Shown here one piece after another: positions 12,889 through 28,000 of a stretch of 64,000 nucleotides of DNA (position 1 is the first letter of the stretch; each line of letters opens with the position of its first letter). The translations under genes and the position numbers were made by a program. Source of the stretch: Mytilisepta virgata (taxonomy: Eukaryota > Mollusca > Bivalvia > Mytilida > Mytilidae); contig CM051516.1 of assembly GCA_028015205.1 (NCBI GenBank), positions 38,516,230 through 38,580,229 on the forward strand, written 5' to 3'. The notes below the pieces were generated by a model. The model searched no databases. It was not told the origin of the DNA and saw only the letters and a list, made by a program, of their open reading frames with translations.

Positions 12889-13618
12889 AAAATACCTAAA
12901 GATTAAAAAAAAATAGTTATTATTTTCTGGATGTGATTATAATCTCTGACATTTTCTTGAACATCTTTGTTTTTTTTCTCTCCCGATATTCACTTGATAC
13001 TTGTTGTTATAAATGGTGAACATTCCTAAAACCAGAAGCATCATTCTCTTGTAGATACAGGGGATCAGGGACAGATTTATTCTGTTACTCGATTAAATTC
13101 ACTTATGATTTCTGATTACAACTTTTCTTTTGATAAGAAAGTTAACAAATTCAATTTTCCATTTTATATCTAATAAAGGTAAATCAAAAATGGAAACTTC
13201 TCATTTCATATTAGTTTATCAACTATTTGTAAATCAAAGAATTACATGAAAAAAAAATGAAAAATAAGTTTCAATTATTCTTAGTTTGATACAAATATTT
13301 TTATAGAGTGGTGACAAATAAATAGAATAACTTAAGTCCCTCTGAATTTTATAATTTAATTATAATACGTGTGAGCATGCTGTGAGGTTATTTGTAGGCA
13401 TTAGCCTGCTATCCAATCGTTTCAGATCTATTTGTCTCAATAGAATATGTTTAGATTACACAGGTACACTAAACTCGCCATTAGGTTGATCATTTTGCAA
13501 TAAAAACCCTCTAAATGACTGAAATTGTATTTCATCTATAGCTCAGACAGCTGGAAACACCTAGGTTTATATTTACAAATGTACGTCCATAGAATTATAT
13601 AACCTAGAGCAAGGGTTT

Positions 13619-13838
13619 AGGGGCCGAGTGGTCTAAGTATTTCGTCATGACTGCTAATGATCACTACCCTGTGTGAATTTGAATCTCACTTGCAGCGGGG
13701 CAGTGTTCGACTCCCAGCTTAATTGACAAGGATGGCCCATTTTCCTACCGAAAGTCGGTGGTTCTCTCCGTGTACTCCGGATAAGCCAAATGTGCTGAAA
13801 ACGGCGTAAAACCCCAACTAAAACTAAAAATTAAACCA
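13619..13838 (+). mobile_element. tRNA-derived SINE, second copy
   Basis: GGGGCCGAGTGGTCTAAG (A box) and TTTGAATCTCACTTGC (decayed B box) are followed by TTAATTGACAAGGATGGCCC, the CCGAAAGTCGGTGGTTCTCT hairpin and GCCAAATGTGCTGAAAACGG. Flanking AAGGGTTT at 13611-13618 and 13839-13846 is the probable target duplication. Confidence 0.8.
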
Positions 13839-13849
13839 AAGGGTTTTAA

Positions 13850-16050
13850 TTTATTTCGAAACAGCCCTGAAATATCAATACAGAACAAATTTATATTTAG
13901 TTTAAACATCAGGTAAGAGTATAGATTTGGATCATATAAAAATGTCAAGCCGTCAATAAAACGTATTCGTCAGTTAAAAATTTCATGTAAATTATACTCA
14001 AACAACAAATACATGTAACTGAAGTGTGCGAATGCTTATAAATTGTGGAATGTTTGCAATCAAATACAGAATGTACTATCTAATTTCAGTTTGGTTGGCT
14101 AAAGGTTAGATATCTCTGCATTTTTGTTTTAAACTTCTTTGGGTTGTTAAAGCCTCATAACAACCAATTCCAAAAACCAGAATTTTAGCAATCATATGAT
14201 TAACGTCGGTTATTTTGATAATAACAATGGCAGTCGCAAAAATTTATTAATTACTTCCCTTTGCGACGGTTGTTATTCTAAATAATGTTTTTTTAATTCA
14301 GAAAATTCACATTTAGACAGAAAGTTATAATTAATATAATAAGAAATTGTAATTCACTGCCAGATCTCAGTAAAATTTAGCTAAAAATCAAGACATATAC
14401 CTTTAAACAGCTAATTTTAAATCAGCACATGGAAATATGTTATACCTATACAAATGACATTATGGTAAGAAACACGTATAAAACGGAATGCCAACTTCGA
14501 TAGCTTGGAGATCTAGCAGCTCTGATCAAGCCTAAAAAAGTCGAAAAAATATTTGGAAGGAGATATTGGTATGGTCTCCTTGTATTACAGAGGTCGCTAT
14601 GCAATAAATAGTGCAGTAGAGGAACTCTGTAGTAATAATCTGAGCTGTTTTGATCTTCGTTTTGACAAAATATTTTAATGGACAGAATTATGTAGATACG
14701 AAGATGTACGAGGATGGAACATGGGAAAGATATTGAAGTGGTAGTATCAGAGCAACATCTCCCACACTAAAAGGCACACTAAACAGTGATGTCGAATATA
14801 TCTTTGTGAGGGAATAACTGACACAAGGTTTAGTGTCTGTCTTGTGGTTTAATTTATTATTCACCATCATTGGAGGTTACTGGACAATCATCACTGCAGA
14901 AAATATATTAGCGTTGGTTGTCTTACTGATAGATACACCGTATACTTTAATTTTTATTTATACAATAAAAGTACTATTTTATCTGGCCATATGGTCAAAT
15001 AATAACGTGTAACAAGAAATCAAAATTAGTATTCTAATTATTTATTTGTTTCTAAAATGTCAGCTGAGATTGAAAAGTTTACAGTTCTTTACTTATATAC
15101 TGTATATAATGTATACTGCATTCTCATGCAACAGGAACATATAAAAATGTGTTAAAAATGAAATAATAAAAATAACAATGAATAAGTCAGCTTTTGACTC
15201 AAATAATAAATGCAAAAACTAAGAACTGATTATATTCTATTTCACAATACTTAACAAATGATCTTTTTGCTGCCGATACTGGTTGAATTAGTTAAATGAA
15301 ATAAATAGTTTACTCTAAAAAGTTACTCCCTGTATATTTTAAACATGAACAAATAAAAAAAACATCAATAAATATCACAGTTCTGCTTCCATACAAGAAT
15401 AGTTTACTATAAAGTAATATTCAGTAATAGAAAAACAACAATAATAATAAAAAGATCTAAGAAGAATATTATTTTTTCCAATTCTGCCTGTTTTTAATAT
15501 TAGAGCAGTTTAGGTGCAATCTAAAAATTGAATAAAAAAAATCTATCATTTGGTTAACACTAGCATTAACAGTATACTTGTAGTTTCAAAATAATATTTG
15601 CATATTGTAAAATTTTGCCTTCCTTTCGAACACGAAACAAACAAGACATGAGCATGTACAACACGAAGAGGTAGCTCACTTGGTATGTTAGAAGAAATGC
15701 ATTAACCTATTTCATCAAATCATGACAATCAGTAACTAAAAAAACATCTTTGTTGCTTTGACAAGTTCTATATCGGCAAAACGTAATCCCTGGAGACACA
15801 CGAGCATTTAACAGTTAACAGGAAATTTTACTACTTGTAATAAATGCATGACATAAGTTATGATATAAATATTAAAAAAAAAAAGGAATTTTGTTAATAA
15901 GTATTTAAAAAGAAAAAAAATATAAAAATACAAGGAAATATGAATGTATAACTATACATCCCTTTTAATTGTAAAAGTCCTGTTCCATATAATAAAGAAA
16001 CAAAAACTGATGGTAATGTAAGCACTTTAAAATATTCTAAAAGAAATCTG
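13850..16050. other. AT-rich stretch downstream of the EFCAB6-like gene
   Basis: No exon, RNA gene or inverted-repeat element was recognised. From 14940 on it consists mainly of A/T-rich simple sequence. Confidence 0.4.
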
Positions 16051-16055
16051 AACTA

Positions 16056-16061
16056 TTTATT
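16056..16061 (-). terminator. Polyadenylation signal AATAAA of the EFCAB6-like gene
   Basis: AATAAA on the minus strand begins 15 bases after the TAG stop codon. This would give a very short 3'UTR. The AT-rich DNA further downstream offers alternative signals. Confidence 0.4.
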
Positions 16062-16076
16062 TTTACATTGAGTAGT

Positions 16077-19000
16077 CTACAAATTTGCATTGATAAATGT
16101 TGTTAGAAAATCCTGATATGAAATTTTTCCTGTCATATTATGATCGAACTCCGACAGAAGATGGTAGAAATCTTCATTACTAAAGCTGACTTTACAGCTT
16201 GTTAAAGCCTTCCGAAAGTCCAGTACACTGATATATCCTTTGTTTTGACGGTCCATTTTTTTAAATGCCCTCCTAAGATTTTTATGTTCATTCATCAACT
16301 GAAAATACACAGACAAAATAATACAAAATTTTATTTGCTACTGGTTACCAACTTTAACAAAAACAAAAAATCACTTTCATTTTGTAAATTTTTATAGTTG
16401 TTTCTATTCTAAGAAAAGTCCGTGATATACCTTTGTATTCATTTATTTCATATAATACAAAACATTTTTTATACAAGGTTTTTGGATTAGATGTAAAAAG
16501 TATCGAAGGGGAAATAACTGATACTTTTGTTGAAGAAAATTTAAGTTGCCTCCCTTTCCCTGACGTTTGCAAAAAAATATTTATACAAATTTTATACATT
16601 AAACGAATATGATGTTTGGAAAGTGTATTAAAATAAACAGGTTTTTCCTGAAATCTAAAAAAAAACAATAATAATAACTGCCAATAAGTAATAAAATAAT
16701 CTTGGGTACGTTTCATCGAGCTACAATATAATCATGCAAGGATATATCAATCTACGATTATAAAGCTGTAAAGATAGTCAAAATTATATAAATGTTTATA
16801 TTACACTATATATGTCTTCAAATATTGAACATAAGAGTGAGTATAAGTGCCTTGGGCATTCAAATCTACAATAAAGACATCGTACACAAAGAGTTACAAC
16901 ATTAATCAAACTACCATAAGATATACAGTTTTCTCTCTTTTACGGAAAAGTTCACATGCATGATTTCTGAGGAATATCGAACTATGTACTAACGTGTAAT
17001 TTAAAAAATATGGAAGAGTGATGAATTACTAGAGATATATAGATGTATCAGGATGATCGATATTTATGTTTCATATTTCAAATAATTTACATAAAATTCT
17101 TTATACAATTCCTGTAAATGCAGGAAAAAAGCGGATTAAAATCTAACAACGGATCATATGAAGTTTAAATAATTTGCCTCGAATTGCCTAAATCATTCTG
17201 AGTGATTCTGTGCCAGTTTGTTTTCTGTCTCCATTTATATATATCCATTTATTTCTATCATTATAGTTGGTTGAAAAAAACGTTTGCAAGAGTCCCGTCT
17301 GACATAAAATAAAGTGACCATTTAGGTGAAATTCCCCTATCTTACATCTCTCTTTATCAAAGTGTAATAATTTTGTATAGATATCAGAAACATATTATGT
17401 TATTCTTTGGGGTGCATAAAATAATCATACTTCGAAGGTCGAATAGTTTCATATGACAAGATTTGAAATGAATTTTTCTATTTTCAGATATTAACATTAA
17501 ACGAAGTCATCGCATACAGTATTTGGAAACTATGAAGATACAAATGTGTAGTTTCTATGCGTAAGGAATGTACTATATATTCCTGAACTTGGACTGGCAA
17601 ACCATTGCGGTAGATCAGGTTAAACACAATGTGTATGAACTTGGACTGGCAAACCATTGCGGTAGATCAGGTTAAACACAATGTGTATGAACTTGGACTT
17701 GCAAACCATTGTGGTAGATCAGGTTAAACACAAACTTAATATGTGTGTTTTTTTAAAAATGTGGAATGAATTGGATAAAATAGATAAAAATAAAATACTG
17801 ATAAATGTACATGCTTGTATAGCCCTGCTACAGACATATTATGTAGATAAAAATACTCTAGTCACTACAAATCTACTGTAATAGAAAAGTGAAATATAAA
17901 AATCTAAGCAGATCACCTTCTTCCTCATAGACCTAATCACTTGTGCTACAGTTGCCGATCCAATGTCCCTTTGCTAATTCAAAACATAACAGTTATTTGA
18001 TTAAATTTTGAAAAGTGAAATGTCTAAATGATAACAGAACCTTTTAAAAGCCATCCCTTCGTGCCACCTTCTTGCTTATGTGAGAAAAAATTGATATGAC
18101 AATCCAAGGGCAAGGTTTTCGAAGATATCTTAGGACTAATATATGTTCTAAAATAGTCTTAGGATATGTCTTAATCCTAAGTGTTGTTCTCGAACCAGTC
18201 GCTTCGGTATTCTTTTGCCAATATTTAGGATATGTCGTAAAATTTATCGTTAAAGTACGGACACCCAATACCACGTCCTAACATGGATAGTCTTTGGACA
18301 ATACTCATAGTTAAAATATAATAGCACTGTAAATAATAACACTATATATATTCTCGTGGAAGAAAAATGATTAAATGTCTTCTCTTATTAACCTACCATT
18401 ATCAAAAAAAAATTTTTTTTGGGGGGGGGGATAAGAAAGTCATCCCAAAACGTTCCCTCTGCCTGCATAATGAGTCCAACATTTTTTTTCAAATTATACT
18501 GTTATTCGGTTTAATTTAATATTAAATCCTATCTCCTTTTAGCTAATTTTTTAGCTTGCATGCTTTTCTCCAATTTTCTGGCGTACATGTTTGAAATCCC
18601 TTCCTTGTCCCTTCCCTTCCAAATAATATTTTACCTATGAACTGTGTCAGGTAACAACAGATACAACAAATGTCCCCAAATGTAGTTAATGATTTAAATT
18701 CATATTTTAAAGTTGCCAAAGTTAGATTTAATGATGAACATATATACTTGCGCAAGCCATTCATTCCCCAAGCCCTTCTCATGTAACACATATTTAACAT
18801 AGCAATCTATTGTTAAATTATGAAACTTTTATGATACTGATATTATAAGAATTATTATCGTTACTATCATTATTTATAACAATCTCATTTCAATTTATGA
18901 TATTTTTATATTATACCATATTCATAGTAATGCGTTTTTATAAGATGGGTAGTCCTAAGATCATCCTTAGAAAGATGATCTTAGGATAGCTTGTCGGAAT

Positions 19001-22000
19001 ATCCTACAATGTAACATAGTCCAAAAATGTCTTAGGACATATCTTAGGATACTTATGAAAACCTAGCCCCATGCCTATATATTGTTATTAGAAAAAAGAA
19101 GAAACATTTTCAACACAAAAAGAAGAAACATTTTCAACACAAAAAACATTTTCAACACAAAAAGAAGAAACCAATGAACAAACGACTTTAACCAAACAAT
19201 TCCAATATTAGAGCCACCAATTGTTAATACATGTACATACAAAAACAGACTAACTAAAGATTATTACTATTTTATACACAGAGGATGTGTATTCCCCAAT
19301 CAGTTATAAAGTGCCTTGAGATTTTAACTTTTTTTCAGATCTCTTTAAGCAGTGAAGGTATCAGGTTTTGTTTCAACTTTGTGGTTTTAACAAAAATTTT
19401 CATATATGATGTATTTTTTTTCAAGCTCTCATTCCCTTTTACGCTATGTTTACACAACATATATTCTAGTGAATAAAAAGGCAATTTACATATACATGTA
19501 TGTAGCATTTGAAGCAAATATTAATAACTATACAATTTTGAAATTATATCAAGGAATCTCCCTGTGTATCACACGTGCCCCAAAGAATCTATGATATGAA
19601 AACTGCATATGCATAATACATTTAATATACGTGTAAAATGCAATATACTCTCATAGCGTGTATTCATATACCTTTGCACGTGCTATCTGTAGTTAATACA
19701 TATTATTTGTTTTCAACAAATCACACCAATGATAATCGACACCTAAAATTTGTCACACTCTTGTTGGAAAAGCCGATTTTTCTCATTATTACTTACGAAG
19801 CGTCTATTCAGCAACCTAAAATATCGTTATTCTCGCGATTTAAAAAAAAAGTTATATAATTACTTCAGAAAGTAAAGACTTAAAATCTTATGAAAACTAT
19901 GCATTAATACAAATTGAAATGTTTAGAATAAGAGCAAGTAGAGTTTTATATTGAATGCAGTCATCCAACTAAGAGAAATAAAAAGCACCCGAATTTTCGA
20001 AATGCTTTCCATGCCAAATACCATTATTTCAAAAAAATATAATTACTAATTATATTATCTAATACTTTCCGTTGATCTCTTATATGTTTTCTAGATGTCA
20101 TTAACACCTATAACCAGAAGACTCTATATATATCTATTCATAGGATGTAAATCTTACCTTTTGTTCTAGTTTGTGTGAATGTTTGCTGTAGACGAGGGTT
20201 TTATATCGTGGTGGTGCTGCCGTTCGCTGCGAGAAACACTTCATGAATTCAAGATAATGGAACCTTATTGCGAAAAAGAAACACTTCATGAATTCAAGAT
20301 AATGGAACCTTATTGCGAAAAAGAGTAACACATATAAGTATGTTTAAAGAGTTAAAAATGTTTTCTTCTGATGTCCGATTATTACCAGATTTATACTGGG
20401 TATTACGACACTTCCATATACAAGATTACTTTCCTTAACATTTATAACTAGTTTTAAAAAGGATTCGTGCTATTATTTTATACTAGATTTACTTTGATGG
20501 GTATTACAACACTTCCATATACAAGAGATGTATTACTTGCCTTTTCGAAAACACATGTATTCCCTATTAGTTTTTATAAGGGTTCTGCTCTCAACAGTTA
20601 TTACTTGTCAGTCATGTCAGTTTTGAGTTGTGTTTTATCATTTGTTCAGCTTCATTACCAGATTTTTTTGTCCATTTGATTAACGTCTAATGGATTGCTC
20701 CTTAGACATGTTAGATATGCTTGTCTACCTTGTATACCAATATATACAATCAAACCCCAAAATTGTATCCTGTTTTGCAGAAACGATATACACATGTACA
20801 TGTACATTTGGGCTAAATTTTTGAAAATATGTCTAGGTAAAAAAAAACGTAATAAAGGGTTTGAAATTCTATTAGCGATATGTATTATAATATATTTATT
20901 TTCTTCTACAAGAATACACCTTATAAAATGTAACAATACACTGTAAAAATGGCATTACCTTCCATTCTTTTGCGAATCAAATCTTTGTATCAATTCCTTC
21001 TGCTCTTCTACCGTTAAGTTGAATTTCATGGAATCCATTACTTCCTTAAATAAATAAATCAAATCAAAATATTACAATAACGAAGCATTATACTAAAATA
21101 ATTTTATAGAGCATTTATGGCCTGTTATGGGATTCGAATATAATGAATACAATGCATTCCTTTGTTAAGGCACTGGCTATCAATAACGACCACCAAGCCC
21201 CGTTCATGGATGTAACCATGGAAATCTTTCCTGTTTTGTTTATTTTCAGGTTGCTACTTGTACTTTGAATTACGAACACGTTTAATATGTAAGATTCGTA
21301 AATTTTAATTAATTTATTTATTTATCCACAAAGATTCAATTAAATACCATCAGAATGAATTAAAACAATCAAATTAAGTGGTTTTAGGACGGAATAAGAA
21401 ATCATATTAATGGCATTTAGTCCATTTAATAACACACTTGACCGCGCACAATGTTAATAGAAAATTGTTAAACACAACTTACACTTCAAAATTGTTATCC
21501 AGAAAATTTTCTTACCGTAATTTCCTGGTAGTTTACTGTTGCACATCCATTCTTGTCAATATATTTAAACACGGACTTCAGTCCTTCCCAATTACTTATC
21601 ACCTAAAATCATAATTCAGTATAAATATTCAAATAGTTGATTAAATATTATACTTCATCTCCCCACACCATAATAAAGTTCGTTCAGATAGTTCGTTGAT
21701 ATTTTCCCATTTTTTCGCAAGTCTGTCGTTAATTTTTCATACCATACTGGCTTTATATTTATATATGTATACGACAGAGTCTAAGGCTAGACAACGGATG
21801 TTTGATAGTACTCATTTTAAGGTTCAAAGCACTAAGGATTAGCTTGTCTGATGTTCAAGCCCTCTTCGTGGTTGAAATGGAGCACATACTATCGTTCATT
21901 TATTTATTTATCTTTTTTTCTCATTTTTGAAAACTGATTGTATGTGAATACTGATGAAAAGCATTTTAAATATGTCAACACAAATAAATAAAAATAGCGA

Positions 22001-25000
22001 TTTTGTGGCACATTTTACTTGGATTCAGAAGAGATTTATTACACTTCTGAAGTATATAATTCAACTCACATCTTGTTTTATCTTGATAAGAAGGTCCTTG
22101 GTCCGGATACTCTTGACTGACACTGCGGAAATTGGTGGTGTTGGAGGACGTTCGGGTTCTACTTTATCTTGAAGAGCTTGAGATTCTTGTGCTTTCTTTT
22201 CTCGTCGTTCACGATGTACTTGTCGAGCTCTTTCTACAGCCTCTGTAGTGTCTTCTGTAATGGGCAGTGATGCATTGAAGAAAAGTTCATTTCAGACTAT
22301 ATAGTTTTCTTAATTTTTACAGTATTTATTTTAAGTAATGTATTCGTGATAGTTTGCACTTCCAGTTCTTATTTAACAGATATCAATGTACAATAACAAT
22401 AATCAAGTCACAATGGATTTTATTGTAATAAAACCCAAGGTTACTTGAATATCAATTTCAAAGCTTTCAAAATTTTACCTTTTGTTATCATCGATTTAGT
22501 AATAACAAGTCAACTTTTTAAAGTGGAAACTACTTCAGTGTCATTTTGGGGAAAGCATTGTCACGGTTTCATTGTTTGTGCTTTTATCAGCACATGTTGC
22601 AAATTAAGTCAATATATTTACCCATGACAACTGTTTCGGGATTATTCTTTGGTTTAAACTGTATAAAATGCCTAATCAGAGCACTGTAACTGTACATCCC
22701 GTCATTGGCAACACTTAGAGTAGCCCATACTTTGTCAAGTTCTTGTTGATTTAATGTTAATCCACATCTGCAATGAAATAATGACGCTTTTTGTCTATTA
22801 TTTAATATATTCTGATATAAGAGCATTTAACGTAATGTCTTTACAACTGTCTTACAGAAATAATGATTTATGGGGATAGAAAAAAAACAGATATGGTTTT
22901 CACTCTATTACTCAAATGACCACTCTATTATACAAATACCAAGATACCTCTAAAATATACACAATCTGAGATCAGCCACATTATTTTCTAAATGAATTCG
23001 GGAAAGCCAAAAAAAATGTCCCAAACGGCAAATTAAAAATATTACTCTTCACTAAAAGTAAAGAAAGGGAAAAAAATAACCTTTAAAGTCTGCAATTGTA
23101 CTTACAATTTTATCAAAGCACCAAACTGCCACTTGCTCATCCGTCCCATCATTTTTCTATCCATTTGTTTAAAATGCTGAAAAAAGCATTAATTTATTTA
23201 AAAGCTTCTGTTCCACCTTAAAAAACAATTCTTCAAATGTTAAAAAATATCTATTAATTGTTAAATTTTTTTATCCAAGCTCATTTTTTTTTAGAAATCA
23301 ATAAGTTTGACCATATGCATATAATAACTGCACTGAGTGGTATTACAATTATGTATATTTGTTCAGAGGTCATTTTGTATACTTTGTGTCGGAAATTCAT
23401 GACAACAAATACTCTTGTCTTTCAGAAGACATTTTGAGTTAAGACAGTAAATAGTAGAATATTTTTTCCCCAATTTCACAATCCAGTACTGTTTAATATC
23501 GTATCTTTCAATAAATGTAAGAAATTCAAATAAACAAGAGTTGTCAGTATGAACATGTTTTAAAACTAAAATTACTTACTTTATCAAAAGTATGGAATTT
23601 GTTTTTGAATAATTCTTCAAGCAGTCGTTTGACCTGAAAAGGAGAGCATAATATATAATATCCATATGTAATTTGAAAAAAGTGCTAAAAAGTTCCATTA
23701 TATTGATAGTTTCGTTTATTAACATTACTTTTTTATGTACATAAAAACCTGTTTGATAATGCTATTAACAATCATATAGCGAATTATAAATAGATAAATA
23801 ATCAAATGTTAAACTTTGAATACAAGGCGTTGATCTTAAATAGTTTGAATTGTGGTTTAAATTATGAAAATGACACTTTATCATGATAGCTTTATATTTG
23901 GAAAAAATTGAAAGTCAGCTAACATGAAAACAATAATCATATGATATCATACTTCTACAATAGTTCTATTTCCTGATCCATCTACTGTTAGCTTCGGTGG
24001 TTCTCTGGGAGTAATTGAAGTTTTTGCTTTTTCCTTTAAGAAGTCCACCGCTGGTGGTGTTGGCATCTCTGACTTGACAACCTTTACAACGTCCACTCCT
24101 CCTTCCTGCTTCTTGTTCCACGAACCAGGCCTAAAAAGTGCCAAGTATAAGCTCTAACATACAGTCATAAACAAGACTTAAAATAAGACCACGGACTAAG
24201 AATAAAATATTTATATGAACATGGCCTCACATTATTAAGACTAACCGAGAACTGGGTCTTAAATATAACCATAAACAGATAAACGTAAACTATTAACCAA
24301 TTACAAAGTCTAAAATTTAAGTACTAACAAGGCAAAAAAAATGGCATAAATAATTAATATAAGGCTACGGTAAAACCATTAAATAGGCCTTGAGACTAAG
24401 ATCTTTTGCGGATACTGGCATATTTATGTATTTCCGATATCCGGAGTCTTTATCTGTTATCGGTAGCTACACTTGTTACGGTTTAAATTTAGTGTGTTTG
24501 TACATATAAAAAATTCAAAACATAATTTGATAGCTTTAAGATCGCTCAAGTATCAATAACAAAGACCGGTTCATTGAGAAATACAAAAAACAACAAAACA
24601 AATCGAAAAAATAAAGAGTAAGGCCAAACTGAGAGCAAAATTACATGAAATTATACAGAGAAATAAACATCATCAAATCAAAACAAATTACAATTTAAAA
24701 AGCAAACAAACAAACTGTACCTTTAGATACTAATAAATTATGATTATTTTTCAAACTACACAATTTGAATCCCATTACACACAAGGCAAACGTGCTTATA
24801 TACATTGAATATGTGTCAATTTCACTTTTGCATTATTGAACATGGAACCTATAAATATTGAACCAATGATATACTTAAAGAAAACATATAGTGAATATAT
24901 AACCATCACCGAACAAAACAAAATATCATGTTTACCTTTCTGAGGTAATTTTTCTAAATAGAATTATTTTTAAAAAATAAATAAAAGTGTTGTGGTTATG

Positions 25001-28000
25001 CTTTTGCTTCTAACAAAAGTACAATCTAATTGTGTTTTTTATAAAATTTTTATTACCATTCAATTGTTTAAGATAAAAGCGTGGAAAAACTCTGATATAC
25101 TACTACATGTATATATAATTTATACTGATAGACATATTAATGTAAGCAAAGGTAGTAAATTCAAAACTGTTATTATCCGATTTAGATAATAGCTATTCTA
25201 TAAATAAAGATACTTACATAACATCGAAAAGTTGGAGGAATTTGTTGTAAGGTATTAAGCCATCTTTGTCCTGACCAACATCCATTTTTATCTGTTCCCA
25301 TTGTTTATCTGACATAGTATAACCAAGTCGTTTTTCTAAGGCACTACGGAACTCGTGTGGTGTGATTACACCTAAACCATACTTATCACAGGATCTAAAG
25401 AACATATAAAATATAAATGACTAAATCAAAACGTATTGGATAATAGAATACATCAAGCTTGTTACTATAACGTACTGATATAATAATTTGAATTTTCTGA
25501 AATTTACTAGTCTGGCTTAAGTTTACTATAAACGCGTTTCGCTGCACTTCTTTATCAACAACTACTGGTTTATTTAATAGATATATAGGGTGAATGTCAT
25601 TGGGACAACCATCCTGAAACAGAAAACAGGTGGAGTCTTCAACACAAGGCATGTGCCCAAACTGTATAACAAGTTTTTATATTTAAGTTGTTAATTGGTT
25701 GCTTTCCCGTACATTGATGCATCATACACAAGGGAAGGGTGAATAGGGAGAAAAAACTGGATAAAAACTATATTCTCTTTCTGTATTACATGTATGGTCT
25801 AATATTGAATTGGTTTCTGATGTACTTGCAGAATCAGTTCAACTATATCATCATGTTTTAGGTAAATGACATTATAAGTGTATATTTTTCAGTATATAAT
25901 GTACATTAAAGACTTACTTGAAGAAACTAATTAGTTTCAAAAAGTCGCCGTGGAAGAAATCCACCAATTTAGCTTCCATTTCTTCTGCACTTAAATTGCT
26001 GTTTGGTAGTGGTTGAGAATCATGCTGAAACCTGATATGTAGGAACATGTTTATACCTTTATAATCATCTATGTGCTATGTTCCAAATAATATGGTGGAT
26101 AAAGTATAATAACAACTAAAATAACCTGTGCGTCTTCAAGAAATAAATATTATTTCTTCATTTTTTTTAAAAATTTATGACATACCTACAGTTGTACGCA
26201 AAATTCAATTGAAATATATCATATTAACTACGAAATTCATTTACAACATGATTTAATAATAGACATCGATAATAAGTTTAAAAGTTAAATAAGAAATATA
26301 GGTTCATTTAATCTGACGTCCACCATTTATAACTTGAAGTCTTAAGCCTTGTAGGATAACGTACAAACCTTATATTCAGGTTAATATTGATCGTAGTAGA
26401 ACGTGAAAATTTTATATTCCGTACATATTTGTTTACAGATTTTCCGTTAACACTCAAATTTATAGGACTAATTATCAATGCCATAATTAATTCCTCGAAA
26501 TTGCAGGGAAACTAAATGTCACTTGTCTTTTTGTTGTTAATGTTGTTATGATTTACCACTGAATAGTTACAATACATGCATATACATGCGTCACATGTCT
26601 AAAGCCAAGGTTGTATTATGTCCAGTGACAATAAGATACCATTGACATGTATATTCTACATTTTGTTCAGAATTAAAATAATATTTCCAAAAGCAAACCA
26701 AATGCAACGGAAAATCAATCTAATTTCATCATGTTCATTATCCAGTTTCAGTAACTACAGAAATTGTTTCCATTACAATAAGTGACATGTTATGACAACA
26801 TCAGTAGTAAATTGTAAGGTTACCTTTTCTCGTAAAGGTAAGAATCAATACTCACTGATTGAAAATTATGAATAATGAATGTGGATTAACGTCTTTATAT
26901 GCTTTAAAATTTAGGACAATTACAATATTGCGCTGTCCGCTGTTTTTTTTTCTTCAGTATTACATGGATTAGCTTCCAATGAACCGTTTCCTCATCTTCA
27001 TTTTTTTCGAAGATCATACGAAAAATAAAAGGCCATTTACAAACTCAAAGGGCTTTTATAGATTAACTTTGAATTACATATATATAATTTGGTACATATA
27101 ATTATGTATACAATTTTATGAATTTATCTGCATGACAAGCAAGAATATAATGATTAACTATGCAAAAACATGGTTTTTTTCTACAAGAAGATAAAAGAAA
27201 GTAAACGATAAATAATTATAGAGAAGACTGATTAGACATGCTACTGTTTTCTGATAAGAAAACTCTAATAATTGTGTAAAAACTACTATAAATAAAGCGA
27301 CAGAAGAACCAAAGTCTTGTACATCAAAGCAATTCAGCGTATAAAGCAAGTAAATTTTGTATGCAAAGGGTCTTTTCAAAAACGAGCAAAACTATTTGCA
27401 TTAACACCAAAGCACATGATGTAAAAATAAGCACATATTCAATTTATCTAATCGAAAACGTAATTAACCTTATTTTGAATATGGTGTACATTTCATTTAC
27501 ATGAATATATAATTTTATCATTATGCATGGTAAAAGTAAAAATATCAAAGATAATTTTGCGTTCCAGTTTATAATGAGCGCCTACAAGAAAAAAAGCGTA
27601 GGACCTAAAAAATATGGCACAGATTTGATGAAATTCACACTACTTACAGATGGGACTGGTTTGTTACAACTCTGTTTGTCATACTGTTTTCTGACTTGCT
27701 CTGATACTTGTACAAGAACTCTTTGTAGTTGACTTGACCCCTAATAGATCTAATACTGGCCCTACATAAGCAGAGAAAGGGAGAATTGAATAGATATAGT
27801 GGAGTGTAAAAATGTTTTAAATCAGGACTATGCAGTTGTATTCATTACGGATGGAGAAAATATATAATATATTTGTTTGTTTTTATTATTTTTAACCAAA
27901 GCTTGTATAATTTTGTTTATTTTCTTATTAAATATGATAATTCAATTTTCTTTTTGTTATGGTAAAATTTTGAAGAATATGACATTTGGTACATGAATCC

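Noticed and set aside
13050..13170. Short frame with LVDTGDQGQIYSV, recalling a retroviral-type protease DTG motif
   Set aside because: Only about 45 codons, no flanking gag or pol similarity; too little to call.
16354..16716. 120-codon minus-strand frame beside the last exon
   Set aside because: It lies in the last intron; exons 23 and 24 join in phase without it, and it has no EF-hand or other motif.
17585..17733. Possible CRISPR-like array
   Set aside because: Units are directly adjacent without unique spacers, and this is animal nuclear DNA; a minisatellite.
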